NCBI GenBank assembly: GCA_964371655.1
Contig: CAYJOD010000012.1
Span: 1 to 64,000 of the forward strand
Source of the DNA: CAZGSN01 sp964371655
GTDB lineage: Bacteria > Desulfobacterota > Binatia > HRBIN30
Direction: 5' to 3'
Length of the DNA stretch: 64,000 nucleotides
Shown piece by piece: positions 51,576 to 60,606 of this stretch. Position 1 is the stretch's first letter, and each line of letters begins with the position of its first letter. The position numbers were made by a program, and so were the translations under genes. The notes beneath the pieces are model-generated. The model had not been told where the DNA came from, did not search any database, and saw only the letters and a program-made list of their open reading frames with translations.

Positions 51576-52849
51576 GTGTCTTCTTGCTCCTCGATATCAA
51601 AGAGTTTGCGAGCGGCGGCCGCGTAGAACGCGGCCTCCTTGCGATCGTGATGCTTCAGGTGCGTGATCGGTGCGTGCATGATCTTGTTGACGATGGCAGC
51701 CGTCATCGCTTCGAGCGCCTCGCGGACCTCAGGCTTGGCATCGTGCCAGCCACCCAGCGTCTTCTCGACCTCACCCTTGCGGATCGCTTCCATTCTGTCG
51801 CGCAGGGCAACGATGGTGGGCACGGCTTCGAGGTTCGCCAGCCACTTCCAAAAGGAGTCGACCTCTTCCTCGATGATGGCTTCCGCCTTGGTGGCCTCGC
51901 GCGTGCGCTCGGCGAGGTTGTCCTGGGCGACGCCGCCGAGGTCGTCGATGTCGTACAGATAGACGTTGTCGAGGTCGTTGATGGCCGGATCGAAGTTTCG
52001 CGGCACGCTCAGATCGATCAGAAACATCGGCCGGAACTTGCGCTGCCGCAGGGTGTCTTGAACGATTTGTCGGGTGAGAATGAATTGCTCGGCCGCGGTC
52101 GAGCCGATGACGACGTCGGCGATCATCAGGTGGCGACGCAACTCCTCGAACGGCAGCGGGGTGCCGCCGAACTCCTCGGCCAGCTCGACGGCGCGCTCGT
52201 AGGTTCGGTTGGCGAAGATGACGCTGCGCACGCCTTGGGCCACGAGATGGCGCGCCGCCAGCTCGCCCATGGTCCCGGCTCCGATCAGCATCGCCGTCTT
52301 GTCCTCGAGGCGATCGAAGATCTTGCACGCCAGCTCGACAGCCGCCGAGCTCACCGACACCGCGCCGCTGGCGACGGCGGTTTCGGAGCGGATACGCTTG
52401 GCCACACTGAACGACTTGTGGAAGCAGCGATGCAGAATGGTGCCGGCCGTGCCCACCGAGGACGCGGCGATATAGGCGTCCTTGAGCTGCCCGAGGATTT
52501 GCGGTTCGCCGACGACCATCGAATCGAGACTCGCCGCGATGCGGAATAGGTGGCGTACGGCCTCGCGCCCACGATAGACCGACAGGTAATCCACCAGCTG
52601 CCGATCCGGCTGCGCCGTACCGTGGCTGAGGAATTCGGTGAGGGCGTCGACCGCGCTGTCGCCGTCCTCGGCGATGGCCACGACCTCAACGCGATTGCAG
52701 GTCGAGACAATCACGCCCTCCTCGATCGAGGGCACCGCGAGCAGCTCGCGCAGCGAGTGCTCCAGCGAGCCGTTGAGGGCCACCTGCTCGCGAACCTCCA
52801 CGGGGGCGCCGCGGTGGTTGACTCCGACGATGAGGATCTCGCCCTGCAT
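51572..52849 (-). CDS. hemA: Glutamyl-tRNA reductase
   Basis: This 425-residue enzyme reduces glutamyl-tRNA to glutamate-1-semialdehyde, the first committed step of the C5 route to heme. The active-site Cys is C51 (VIVSTCNRVEVVA). The NADPH domain has MLIGAGTMGELAARHLVAQG and IFANRTYERA, and a C-terminal dimerisation helix follows. ATG 52849 shares a base with the hemX-like stop (TGATG). No hemL lies in the window. Confidence 0.96.
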   Translation of the reverse strand: MQGEILIVGVNHRGAPVEVREQVALNGSLEHSLRELLAVPSIEEGVIVSTCNRVEVVAIAEDGDSAVDALTEFLSHGTAQPDRQLVDYLSVYRGREAVRHLFRIAASLDSMVVGEPQILGQLKDAYIAASSVGTAGTILHRCFHKSFSVAKRIRSETAVASGAVSVSSAAVELACKIFDRLEDKTAMLIGAGTMGELAARHLVAQGVRSVIFANRTYERAVELAEEFGGTPLPFEELRRHLMIADVVIGSTAAEQFILTRQIVQDTLRQRKFRPMFLIDLSVPRNFDPAINDLDNVYLYDIDDLGGVAQDNLAERTREATKAEAIIEEEVDSFWKWLANLEAVPTIVALRDRMEAIRKGEVEKTLGGWHDAKPEVREALEAMTAAIVNKIMHAPITHLKHHDRKEAAFYAAAARKLFDIEEQEDT

Positions 52850-53655
52850 CAGCCGAACGTCCCGCCGTGTTTCCCCGGGAATACGAGATTGACGCCGAGG
52901 AAGGAAACGATGACGGCGACGAAGCCGAGGATCGTCAACGCGGCTGCCTTCCGACCACGCCAGCCGGTCGTGCGCGCATGCAAGAGTCCCGCATACAGGA
53001 GCCAGGTTATCGCCGACACCACCTCGACCGGCTCCCACGACCACAGCGCGCCCCAGATCTGTCGCGCCAGCAGAGCGCCGCTGATGATGCCGATGGTGAA
53101 CAGGGCAAAGCCCCAGCTGACAAATCGGGAGTTCAAGTCGTCGAGCGTTTCGAGAGATGGGAGGCGCCGGAACAGGTTGCCTTTGCGCTTCGCCTTGAGC
53201 TGATTTTCCTGCAGGAGGTAGATGAGGCTCATGCAAAAGGCGATGGCGAACACGGCGTAGCCGAGAAAGGCTGGCGCCACATGCACGGGCAGCCACATGC
53301 TTTGCAGGTGTGGGCTGGGCTCCGGTGTCCCCACTCCGAATGCGTATGAGGAAAGGGTGAAGAGGAACGCCAGCGGCGTGACCAAGCCGCCGACAACCGT
53401 GACGTTCACGCGTATCGACAGCACCAGGTACAAGCCGACCATGATCCAGGCGATGAAGGACAGCTCGTTCTGAAACGTGGCCACGGCCTCATAGCCGACC
53501 GTGATTCCGCGCAGAAGAAGGTGGCCGCCGTGGACGACGAACGCCGCCGTCAGCAAGCCGTGCGCGACGCGCCGAATCGGTTCGTTCGCCGTGATGACGT
53601 ACGCGACCAAGGTCGAGGTCGCGAGTAGGTAGAATGCGAGGGTGAGCAAGAGCAT
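52849..53655 (-). CDS. HemX/CcsA-like cytochrome c assembly membrane protein
   Basis: The 268-residue protein has about eight membrane helices and the heme-handling signature of the CcsA/ResC/HemX group, WGALWSWEPVEVVSAITWLL followed by YAGLLHART, close to the tryptophan-rich WGSYW.WDP.E motif. The final GVNLVFPGKHG carries a conserved His region. HemX-type genes sit beside hemA in many genomes and influence its level or help heme delivery for cytochrome c. ATG 53655 starts directly with the first helix. It cannot be told from sequence alone whether it serves hemA control or cytochrome c biogenesis. Confidence 0.82.
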   Translation of the reverse strand: MLLLTLAFYLLATSTLVAYVITANEPIRRVAHGLLTAAFVVHGGHLLLRGITVGYEAVATFQNELSFIAWIMVGLYLVLSIRVNVTVVGGLVTPLAFLFTLSSYAFGVGTPEPSPHLQSMWLPVHVAPAFLGYAVFAIAFCMSLIYLLQENQLKAKRKGNLFRRLPSLETLDDLNSRFVSWGFALFTIGIISGALLARQIWGALWSWEPVEVVSAITWLLYAGLLHARTTGWRGRKAAALTILGFVAVIVSFLGVNLVFPGKHGGTFG

Positions 53656-53665
53656 GGGCGGCCCC

Positions 53666-54334
53666 CTAGTGTAGATCCACGCCAAGTTGAGACAACGATA
53701 CCCCGTTGCCAAGGGTTTCGGCGAGCAGGCGGTCCACCTGACCGCTCTCACCATGCTGCAGATGATCGAGGAGGGGAGATTCGACGAGGCTGGTGAGGAT
53801 GCGCTTGCGTTCGGACACCGATAGCGAGCTGTGCGCCAAGTAATCGCGCAGTCGCCCCAGCAGTACCAAAGCTTGCGCGTATTCCGGCCCGAACCGCGCT
53901 TCCAAATCCTGACGAATACGACGCGCCAGAGCCGGGCTCTTGCCGCTGGTCGAGGTGGCGATCATCAGGTCGCCTCTTTCCATGATCGAGGGCACGATGA
54001 AATCGCAGAGCTCGGGGCGGTCGACGACATTGAGGAGCACGCCGGTGGCTGCCGCCGCTTCTGCGGCGACTTGTCTCTGCACTGCGGCATCGGTCGTCGC
54101 TGCGATCACGATGAAGTATCCATGGATATCGCCCGGCCGGTAGGCGCGCGCTACATGCTCGATGCGCCCATCCGCTGCCAAGCCGTCCAGGCCGGCAGTC
54201 AGTTGCGGGCTGATCACGGTGACGCGACCGCCAGCGTTGAGCAGAGAGGCCACTTTTTGTTCGGCGACGCGACCGCCGCCGATAACCAGACACCGTTGCG
54301 CCGCGATGCGGAGAAAGGCCGGGTAGTACTTCAT
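53666..54334 (-). CDS. Precorrin-2 dehydrogenase / siroheme synthase N-terminal-type protein
   Basis: The 222-residue protein is like the N-terminal half of CysG, or SirC/Met8p: NAD-binding CLVIGGGRVAEQKVASLLNA, then FIVIAATTDAAVQRQV, LLNVVDRPELCDFIVPSIME with the catalytic Asp, and GKSPALARRIRQDLEARFGP. It oxidises precorrin-2 to sirohydrochlorin. Whether it also inserts iron, as CysG and Met8p do, cannot be said. It opens the operon 10 bp before the hemX-like gene and uses the product of the SUMT domain of cobA-hemD. Confidence 0.9.
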   Translation of the reverse strand: MKYYPAFLRIAAQRCLVIGGGRVAEQKVASLLNAGGRVTVISPQLTAGLDGLAADGRIEHVARAYRPGDIHGYFIVIAATTDAAVQRQVAAEAAAATGVLLNVVDRPELCDFIVPSIMERGDLMIATSTSGKSPALARRIRQDLEARFGPEYAQALVLLGRLRDYLAHSSLSVSERKRILTSLVESPLLDHLQHGESGQVDRLLAETLGNGVSLSQLGVDLH

Positions 54335-54362
54335 GGGCGCGGCATGCGGCCTGATTCCCGAA

Positions 54363-54743
54363 TCAAGCGGAGAACGATGAGCCGCAGCCACACGTGCGCG
54401 TGGCGTTCGGATTGAGGAACTTGAAGCCGGCACCATGCAGGCTGTTGACGTAGTCGAGCGTCATGCCTTGGAGATACGGGAAACTCGTCGCGTCGACGAC
54501 CACACGCACCCCGTGTTGCTGCAAGACGACGTCGTCGTCGCGGGTCTCTTGGTCGAAGCCCAGGTTGTATTGGAACCCGGAGCAGCCGCCTCCGAGGACC
54601 GACACGCGCAAAGCGGCGCCGCTCACACCCTCGCGTTGCATCGCCGAGATTGCCGCGGTAGCGGCTGATTCGGTCAGTACCAGCGGTGCTCCTGCGCCGG
54701 CAGGGCTCTGTGTTGGCTCACCGACATGCTCATGTGCGTCCAT
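54363..54743 (-). CDS. erpA: Iron-sulfur cluster insertion protein (ErpA/IscA type)
   Basis: This 126-residue A-type carrier has the three conserved Cys C54 (LGGGCSGFQYNLGF), C118 and C120 (TCGCGSSF). It hands [4Fe-4S] or [2Fe-2S] clusters to apo-enzymes. GAGGTG precedes ATG 54743. An N-terminal extension of about 18 residues is not part of the family core. It lies 28 bp upstream of the siroheme gene on the same strand, so Fe-S and tetrapyrrole supply may be co-expressed. The symbol follows the common name; IscA is equally possible. Confidence 0.9.
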   Translation of the reverse strand: MDAHEHVGEPTQSPAGAGAPLVLTESAATAAISAMQREGVSGAALRVSVLGGGCSGFQYNLGFDQETRDDDVVLQQHGVRVVVDATSFPYLQGMTLDYVNSLHGAGFKFLNPNATRTCGCGSSFSA

Positions 54744-54869
54744 CGTTCACCTCGCTTCGAATCGAATTCTAGCTCCCGCATTGAACATCCGGGAGTCCCG
54801 ACCGTCTAGTGAGGGCGCCTGGGCGTGTCAAGCAACGTTATGTGATTCCGCTTCAAGCGCCGACTTTGC

Positions 54870-54899
54870 TTGAATTGGGAAGCAGCTTTCGACTATAGA
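54870..54899 (+). promoter_or_regulatory. Candidate sigma-70 promoter of the gsp operon
   Basis: TTGAAT (54870-54875) and TATAGA (54894-54899) are 18 bases apart and lie 17 bp before the gspC start codon. The resulting leader would be very short. It is in the gap between divergent erpA and gspC. Confidence 0.35.
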
Positions 54900-54916
54900 A
54901 ATCGTGGCTTTTTCTG

Positions 54917-55834
54917 ATGAAACTTACACCGCGACACCTGGTCTGGGTCAATCTGCTGTTATTGGCCGGCGTGGCCTATTCCGGCGCGCTAACGACCAGC
55001 ACCGCGATCGCGGCACGTCTGGCGCCGGCGCCGGCTCTGCAACTGAGCCCGCCGCCACCGCAGATCAAGAGGGAAGAGAAGCGGCCGGCGAGTTACTACG
55101 CGGCGATTTCGACCCGAGACATCTTCAATTCGGTAAAGCCGCAAGAGCTGGTTCCGACGCCGGCGCCGGTGATCACCGAGTGCAAGGGAAAGCTGCTGGG
55201 CGTGGTCGTCAATAAGCGCCGCCCAGGGGAGTCGTACGCGATCATTGAGACCGCCTCCGATCACAAGCAAGACGCGTATCGAGTCGGGAGGCTCGTTCCC
55301 AACTGCGGCACCGTCAAAGAAGTTGCTTGGGAGCAGATCCTCCTGACGCGCGACGGGCGCGACGAAGTCATGAAGCTGCAGATGTCGGCGGCGCTCACCG
55401 GACCGCCGCAGGGTCTGGCCAGTGCCGCAACCTCTGCAAGCGGCGGCCTGGCTCCGACGCCGGCAGGTGCAGGGGCAGGGGCGGGGGCGGACCCCCACAT
55501 CCGACAGCTCAGCGAAACCGAGTACCAGATCGACCGCAGCGAAGTCGACAGCGCTCTCGAGAACATGAATCAGCTGTTCACGCAGATGCGCGCGGTGCCC
55601 CACTTCGAAGGCGGCAAGGCAATCGGGTTCCGCTTGTTCGCGATCAAGCAAGGTAGCCTCTTCGACAAGGTCGGGTTGCGTAACGGCGATATCGTTCAAG
55701 AGATCAACGGTCGTGATCTCAGCGATGCGGCGGCGGCCCTGCAGATGTTCCAGGATCTCAAGAACGAACGTCAGATTACCGTCAAGGCCATTCGCAACAA
55801 GGAGCCTAAGACTTTCAGCTACGGCATCATGTGA
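54917..55834 (+). CDS. gspC: Type II secretion system protein GspC
   Basis: The 305-residue inner-membrane protein has a membrane anchor (VWVNLLLLAGVAYSGALTTS), the periplasmic homology region (RPASYYAAISTRDIFNSVKP and the following beta domain), and a C-terminal PDZ domain (GFRLFAIKQGSLFDKVGLRN, GDIVQEINGRDLSDAAAALQ). GspC links the inner-membrane platform to the outer-membrane secretin. It is the first gene of the operon and is followed 24 bp later by gspD. Confidence 0.9.
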   Translation: MKLTPRHLVWVNLLLLAGVAYSGALTTSTAIAARLAPAPALQLSPPPPQIKREEKRPASYYAAISTRDIFNSVKPQELVPTPAPVITECKGKLLGVVVNKRRPGESYAIIETASDHKQDAYRVGRLVPNCGTVKEVAWEQILLTRDGRDEVMKLQMSAALTGPPQGLASAATSASGGLAPTPAGAGAGAGADPHIRQLSETEYQIDRSEVDSALENMNQLFTQMRAVPHFEGGKAIGFRLFAIKQGSLFDKVGLRNGDIVQEINGRDLSDAAAALQMFQDLKNERQITVKAIRNKEPKTFSYGIM

Positions 55835-55858
55835 GTCTTTGAGAGATTGAGGGGTGGT

Positions 55859-58774
55859 ATGCGGAATTCTTTGAGGCGCCTGTTTGCTATCGGCTGCGCC
55901 CTGCTGGGGTTGTGGCTCTGCGTTCTCGGTAGCGCGGCAGCAGCTCAGGAAGCCGAGCCCGCGGAAAAGGGCGAGCCCGGGATCGTGATGAACTTCCAGG
56001 ACGTCGACATTGCGGCGTTGGTCAAGTTCATCAGCGACATCACCGGCAAGAACTTCATCGTCGACGAGAAGGTTCGTGGCAAGGTCACGATCATTTCTCC
56101 CGGGAACATCACCAAGGACGAGGCCTACCTCGTCTTTCAGTCCGTTCTTCAAGTGAAGGGGTTCACCACCGTGCCGTCGGGGGCGATCATCAAGATCGTC
56201 TCGACCAAGGAGGCCAAGAGCTCGACCATCGAGACGGTTTTCGGGACATCGGCGCCGCGCGACGAATACATCACGCGCTTGATGCCCCTGAAGAACGTCG
56301 ACGCCAACAACATGATCAGCATCATCCAACCCCTGGCTTCTCCGGATGGGTTGCTGGCGGCCTACTCGTCCACGAACACTCTGATCATCATCGATACCTC
56401 GGCGCAGATCGAGCGCCTCGAGAAAATCCTCAAGCAGCTCGACGTGAAAGGCCAGGAGCAGGGGATCGAGTTCATCCGCCTCAATTATGCCTTTGCCACG
56501 GACATCGCGGCCTTGATTCAGCAGATCCTTGAGGAGTCGAGCGACAGCAGTAGCAGCGGCCGCGGCGCTGGCGCCCCCGCGACGCAACCGCAGAATGCAC
56601 CCGACGCGCGGATTCGCCGCGGCACGGGCGCGACCGCACCCCGGCCACCCGGCGGTGGTGCCGCCGCCGGCGGCGCCGTGAGCGGTGGTACAACTCCCGA
56701 GCATGCATTCAAGATCATCCCCGACGAGCGCACCAATGCGCTGATCCTGGTGGCCGGCACGCTCGAGATGCGGCGGATCAAGGACCTGGTTACTCGTCTT
56801 GACGTGCCGCTTCCACTCGGGACCGGACGCATCAACGTCTACTATCTCAAGTACGCAAACGCCATGGAGATCGTCCCCGTCCTCGGCTCGCTCGTGGGGG
56901 GCGGCGGTACGGGCGGCATGGGGATGGGCGGGATGGGTGGCTTCGGCGGCATGGGCGGCTTTGGCGGCATGGGCGGCATGGGCGGAACTGGCAGCCGCGG
57001 TGGCATGGGCGGAAGCACGGGCGGATTTGGTAGCCGCGGTGGCTCCGGCGGCGGCATGGGCACCATGGGCGGGATGGGTGGCTTCGGCGGCGGCATGGGT
57101 GGGATGGGCGGCGGCTTTGGACAAACCGGCATGGGCGGGATGGGCGGCGGTTTCGGACAAACCGGCATGGGTATGGGTAGAGGCGGCGGCGGCATCGGTG
57201 CAGCGGGGAGCCTGGGCGGGCGGCGCGGAGGCGCCGGCGGCGGCGGCTTCGGTCAGGGCGGCACTGGGCAATCCGGTATGCCCGGGCAGCAAAATGATTT
57301 CGAAGGCATGGTCCGCATTGCCATCGACCCTTCCACCAATGCCTTGATCATCAACGCCTCGCCGCAAGACTTCGACACCCTCAAAGAGGTCATCGACAAG
57401 CTCGATGTGCGGCGCCGGCAGGTCTATGTGGAAGCGATCGTTGCAGAGGTCTCCTTGGACAAGACCCGCGCCCTGGGAATCGAGTTGCAGGGCGGCACCG
57501 GTGTTCCCGGTGGCCTCGGTATTGGACGCACAAATTTCGGCAACCTCAACAGCCTCTCCACGTCGGGTGGCCTCGCCAGTCTGCAGGGCCTCATGTTGGC
57601 GGCGTTGAGTAGTCAAACGGTTACGATTCCAGGGGTCGGAACCATCCCCGCGCAGCAGGCATTGTTGCAGGCGCTTGAATCCGATACCGACGCGAACGTT
57701 CTCTCCGCACCGACGGTCCTGACCACCGACAACCTGCCGGCCGAAATCGTTTCGGGTCGGAACGTCCCCTTCGTTGCCAGTCGTTCAACGAGCGACGTGA
57801 ATCTCGGCAACCAATTCCAGACCGTGGAGAGGCGCGATGTCGGAGTTACCTTGCGAATCACTCCGCAGATCTCCGAGGGCGGCTCGGTTCGTCTCGAAAT
57901 ATTCCAGGAGGTGTCGGATATCATCCCGACCGCCGACTCCTCTACGCTTGGGCCGACGACCTCGATCCGTTCCGCGACGACGAGTATCGTTGCCCGTGAC
58001 GGACAGACCGTCGTCATCGGCGGACTCATCAGCGATGACGCCTCTCGGGCTGAATCGAGAGTTCCATACCTCTCCACCATCCCGGTCATCGGAAACTTCT
58101 TCCGCTCCTCGTTGACCTCGAATCGCAAGCTCAACTTGCTCATCTTCCTCACCCCGCACATCATCCGCACCGAAGCCGACCAAGCCGAGTTGGCCGTCGC
58201 AGAACGCGAGCGCATCCTTCGCGACCCGTACCGTAACCGCGCCGAGCGCGGGCCGCGCTGGCGGGAGCTCGAGGGGGCGTCTTGGGATAGGCGCCCATCG
58301 GTGGTGGCCCCCACGCCTGGCGCAAAGCCGGCGCCGGCGGCAAAGCCAGACGAAGACGCAATGCTGGAGGAAGAGGAGAGCGGGCGCACCCGCCCGTCCG
58401 CCCAGCCCTTAGCACCCAAAGCTGCGCCCGCGGCGGCTACGGCCACGGATCGCTACGTGCTCCTGGCCGTCGTCTCCGAGTCCGGCACCGTGCCCGAGAG
58501 CTTGGTGAGCAACAATGGCTTGCTGCCGCTTGCCATCCCGGAAGCGTCGGCCCTGAGCGCCCTATTCCAAAAGGGCGGGACGTACCGCTTCGAGCATCAC
58601 GGTGTCGTCGGTAGGTACGTGTGTCTCGATGTGTTTGCGACCCCGCAGGACGCCTTCGCCCAGTACGGTGAGGGCGTGCGCGTCGGCGGCGAGCCACCGG
58701 CCTACTTGCACTGGCGCGAGCCGAGCGAGTCGGCGACACTTTCTTCGAATAATTGGAAGCCCACGAACGGCTAA
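55859..58774 (+). CDS. gspD: Type II secretion secretin GspD with a Gly/Met-rich insertion
   Basis: The 971-residue outer-membrane secretin has a signal peptide, an N0 domain (MNFQDVDIAALVKFISDITG), N1-N3 domains (LMPLKNVDANNMISIIQPLA; LKQLDVKGQEQGIEFIRLNY; RTNALILVAGTLEMRRIKDL) and the C-terminal secretin domain (DAFGV-like region DVGVTLRITPQISEGGSVRL; RDGQTVVIGGLISDD; KLNLLIFLTPHII). It is long for the family (650-780 residues). A Gly/Met-rich stretch of about 130 residues (about 346-478, GMGGMGGFGG-type) interrupts N3, and a C-terminal extension of about 150 residues follows the secretin domain. ATG 55859 has GAGGGG just upstream. It would form the secretion pore. Confidence 0.92.
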   Translation: MRNSLRRLFAIGCALLGLWLCVLGSAAAAQEAEPAEKGEPGIVMNFQDVDIAALVKFISDITGKNFIVDEKVRGKVTIISPGNITKDEAYLVFQSVLQVKGFTTVPSGAIIKIVSTKEAKSSTIETVFGTSAPRDEYITRLMPLKNVDANNMISIIQPLASPDGLLAAYSSTNTLIIIDTSAQIERLEKILKQLDVKGQEQGIEFIRLNYAFATDIAALIQQILEESSDSSSSGRGAGAPATQPQNAPDARIRRGTGATAPRPPGGGAAAGGAVSGGTTPEHAFKIIPDERTNALILVAGTLEMRRIKDLVTRLDVPLPLGTGRINVYYLKYANAMEIVPVLGSLVGGGGTGGMGMGGMGGFGGMGGFGGMGGMGGTGSRGGMGGSTGGFGSRGGSGGGMGTMGGMGGFGGGMGGMGGGFGQTGMGGMGGGFGQTGMGMGRGGGGIGAAGSLGGRRGGAGGGGFGQGGTGQSGMPGQQNDFEGMVRIAIDPSTNALIINASPQDFDTLKEVIDKLDVRRRQVYVEAIVAEVSLDKTRALGIELQGGTGVPGGLGIGRTNFGNLNSLSTSGGLASLQGLMLAALSSQTVTIPGVGTIPAQQALLQALESDTDANVLSAPTVLTTDNLPAEIVSGRNVPFVASRSTSDVNLGNQFQTVERRDVGVTLRITPQISEGGSVRLEIFQEVSDIIPTADSSTLGPTTSIRSATTSIVARDGQTVVIGGLISDDASRAESRVPYLSTIPVIGNFFRSSLTSNRKLNLLIFLTPHIIRTEADQAELAVAERERILRDPYRNRAERGPRWRELEGASWDRRPSVVAPTPGAKPAPAAKPDEDAMLEEEESGRTRPSAQPLAPKAAPAAATATDRYVLLAVVSESGTVPESLVSNNGLLPLAIPEASALSALFQKGGTYRFEHHGVVGRYVCLDVFATPQDAFAQYGEGVRVGGEPPAYLHWREPSESATLSSNNWKPTNG
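56894..57293 (+). repeat. Coding Gly/Met minisatellite in gspD
   Basis: Degenerate GGCATGGGCGGNATGGGTGG units (6-15 bp) encode the Gly/Met-rich insertion, including a repeated GGGFGQTGMGGM block at about 57110-57170. On the minus strand the array reads as Pro/Met frames that are not genes. Confidence 0.8.
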
Positions 58775-58783
58775 TGGGAAGTC

Positions 58784-60493
58784 ATGAGTCTAGCGCCGCG
58801 ATCGTTTGAGGATTCCCTGGTCGCTCGCGGGGTCATATCCTCGGAGACGCTGGAGAAGGCGCGTGAGCGCCAGCGCGAAGGCAAGCCGCTGGCCGAAGTG
58901 CTGCAGGATATGGGTGCCATCGACAGCCGCTCGTGGGCGCAGTCGCTCGCCGAGCATTTCGGTCTTCCCTACTGCGATCGACTTCCCGATCCCGACGAGC
59001 TCTCGGCCCTGATCAGTCCGCTGCCCATCAATTTTGCCAAACGCTGCGTCTTGCTGCCGATCGGTAGCGACGGGGATTCGGTAACCGTTGCCGCCGCCGA
59101 CCCGGCCAGCGTCGCTCCGTTCGATGACCTGCGCCTGCTGTTTCGCAAGCCCATTCGCGTCTGTGTGGCTCCGGCTCCGGCGATCGTCGATGCCATCAAT
59201 CGCGCTTACGACCTGGTTGCCGGTACCGCGTCCGAGGTGGTCGACGAGCTCGAACAGGAGCGCCTCGACCTCGAAGTATCGGACCTGGAGCGGCAGGACT
59301 TGATCGACGTCGGCGAGGACGAAGCCCCGATCATTCGCTTGGTGAACTCGCTGCTCTTTCAAGCCGCCAAGGACCGCGCCAGCGACATCCACATCGAGCC
59401 GTTCGAGCGCGCTCTGCGCGTGCGCTTTCGAATCGACGGCATCCTCTACGATATCATCTCGCCGCCGAAGCGCTTCCAACCGGTCATCACCTCACGCGTC
59501 AAGATCATGGCCGGCTTGAACATTGCCGAGAAGCGGCTGCCGCAGGACGGCCGCATCCGCGTGCGTCTTGCCGGTCGCGACATCGATATCCGCGTGTCGA
59601 CGGTGCCAACCGCGTACGGCGAGCATGTGGTGATGCGTCTGCTTGATCGCGCCAGCACGGTGCTCCAGCTCGAGGATCTTGGCTTGCTGGGGATGAAGCT
59701 GCAGATCGTCGAGAAGCTGATCCATCAGAGCCATGGAATCATTCTCGTCACCGGTCCGACCGGCAGCGGGAAGACGACGACCCTCTACGCCGCCCTGTCC
59801 AAGATCAACACCCCGGATAAGAACATCCGGACCATCGAGGATCCGATCGAGTATCAGCTGCACGGCGTCGGCCAGATCCAGGTCAACCCCAAGATCGATC
59901 TGACCTTTGCCGGCGGCCTGCGCTCGATCCTGCGTCAGGATCCCGACGTCATCATGGTCGGCGAAATCCGCGACCTGGAAACGGCGGAGATCGCCATTCA
60001 AGCGGCGTTGACCGGACACCTGGTGTTCTCGACGTTGCACACCAACGACTCGTTTGGTGCGATGACGCGCTTGCTCGACATGGGCATCGAACCGTTTCTG
60101 GTTTCGTCATCTGTGATGGCGGTGATGGCGCAACGCCTGGTGCGGCGCGTTTGCGATCAGTGCCGCGAGGTGTACCAACCGACTCGCGAAGAAATGGAAG
60201 AGGTCGGGATCACACCGCAGCGACTGGGCGGGCGGACGCTGTACAGGACCGGCCCGGGCTGCCAGGCGTGCAAGCGCACCGGCTACCGCGGTCGTAGCGG
60301 CATCCACGAGCTGCTCGTCGTCGACGATGAAATACGCTCGCTGGTGATGAAGCATGCCGACGCGGCCTCGATCCGTCGCGCCGCCACCGCACGCGGGATG
60401 AACACCCTGCGTGAGGACGGTGCCGATAAGGTGATCGACGGCACCACGACCATCGAAGAAGTCCTGCGTGTGACGCAGGAAGATCTGGTCTGA
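58784..60493 (+). CDS. gspE: Type II secretion ATPase GspE
   Basis: The 569-residue cytoplasmic ATPase has an N-terminal GspE_N domain (about residues 1-150), then the ring ATPase core with Walker A GPTGSGKTTTLYAALSKI, Asp box (IRTIEDPIEYQLHGVGQIQV), Walker B (ILRQDPDVIMVGEIRDLETA), His box (TGHLVFSTLHTND) and a tetra-Cys zinc motif (CDQCREVY ... CQACKRTGYRG). It powers pseudopilus assembly. ATG 58784 lies nine bases after the gspD stop. Confidence 0.96.
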   Translation: MSLAPRSFEDSLVARGVISSETLEKARERQREGKPLAEVLQDMGAIDSRSWAQSLAEHFGLPYCDRLPDPDELSALISPLPINFAKRCVLLPIGSDGDSVTVAAADPASVAPFDDLRLLFRKPIRVCVAPAPAIVDAINRAYDLVAGTASEVVDELEQERLDLEVSDLERQDLIDVGEDEAPIIRLVNSLLFQAAKDRASDIHIEPFERALRVRFRIDGILYDIISPPKRFQPVITSRVKIMAGLNIAEKRLPQDGRIRVRLAGRDIDIRVSTVPTAYGEHVVMRLLDRASTVLQLEDLGLLGMKLQIVEKLIHQSHGIILVTGPTGSGKTTTLYAALSKINTPDKNIRTIEDPIEYQLHGVGQIQVNPKIDLTFAGGLRSILRQDPDVIMVGEIRDLETAEIAIQAALTGHLVFSTLHTNDSFGAMTRLLDMGIEPFLVSSSVMAVMAQRLVRRVCDQCREVYQPTREEMEEVGITPQRLGGRTLYRTGPGCQACKRTGYRGRSGIHELLVVDDEIRSLVMKHADAASIRRAATARGMNTLREDGADKVIDGTTTIEEVLRVTQEDLV

Positions 60494-60606
60494 TCGTTTC
60501 GAGGGTTCAAGGGGTCGAGGGTCCAAGTGAGGATTACAGTTCTTGAAACCGGCGCGATAACCCCTCGAACCCCTGAACCCTCGAACCCCTGAACCCTCGA
60601 ACCCTC
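60494..60606. repeat. Inverted repeat between gspE and gspF
   Basis: Phrases CGAGGGTTCAAGGGGTCGAG (about 60500-60520) face several inverted units CCCCTCGAACCCCTGAACCC (60560-60605). It occupies the entire intergenic gap and touches the gspF start region, so the ribosome site of gspF lies within the repeat. Confidence 0.75.

Noticed and set aside
54989..57616. Minus-strand frame of 875 codons with His/Ala runs
   Set aside because: It is antisense to gspC and gspD, and its low-complexity parts mirror the Gly/Met and Ala/Pro stretches of GspD.
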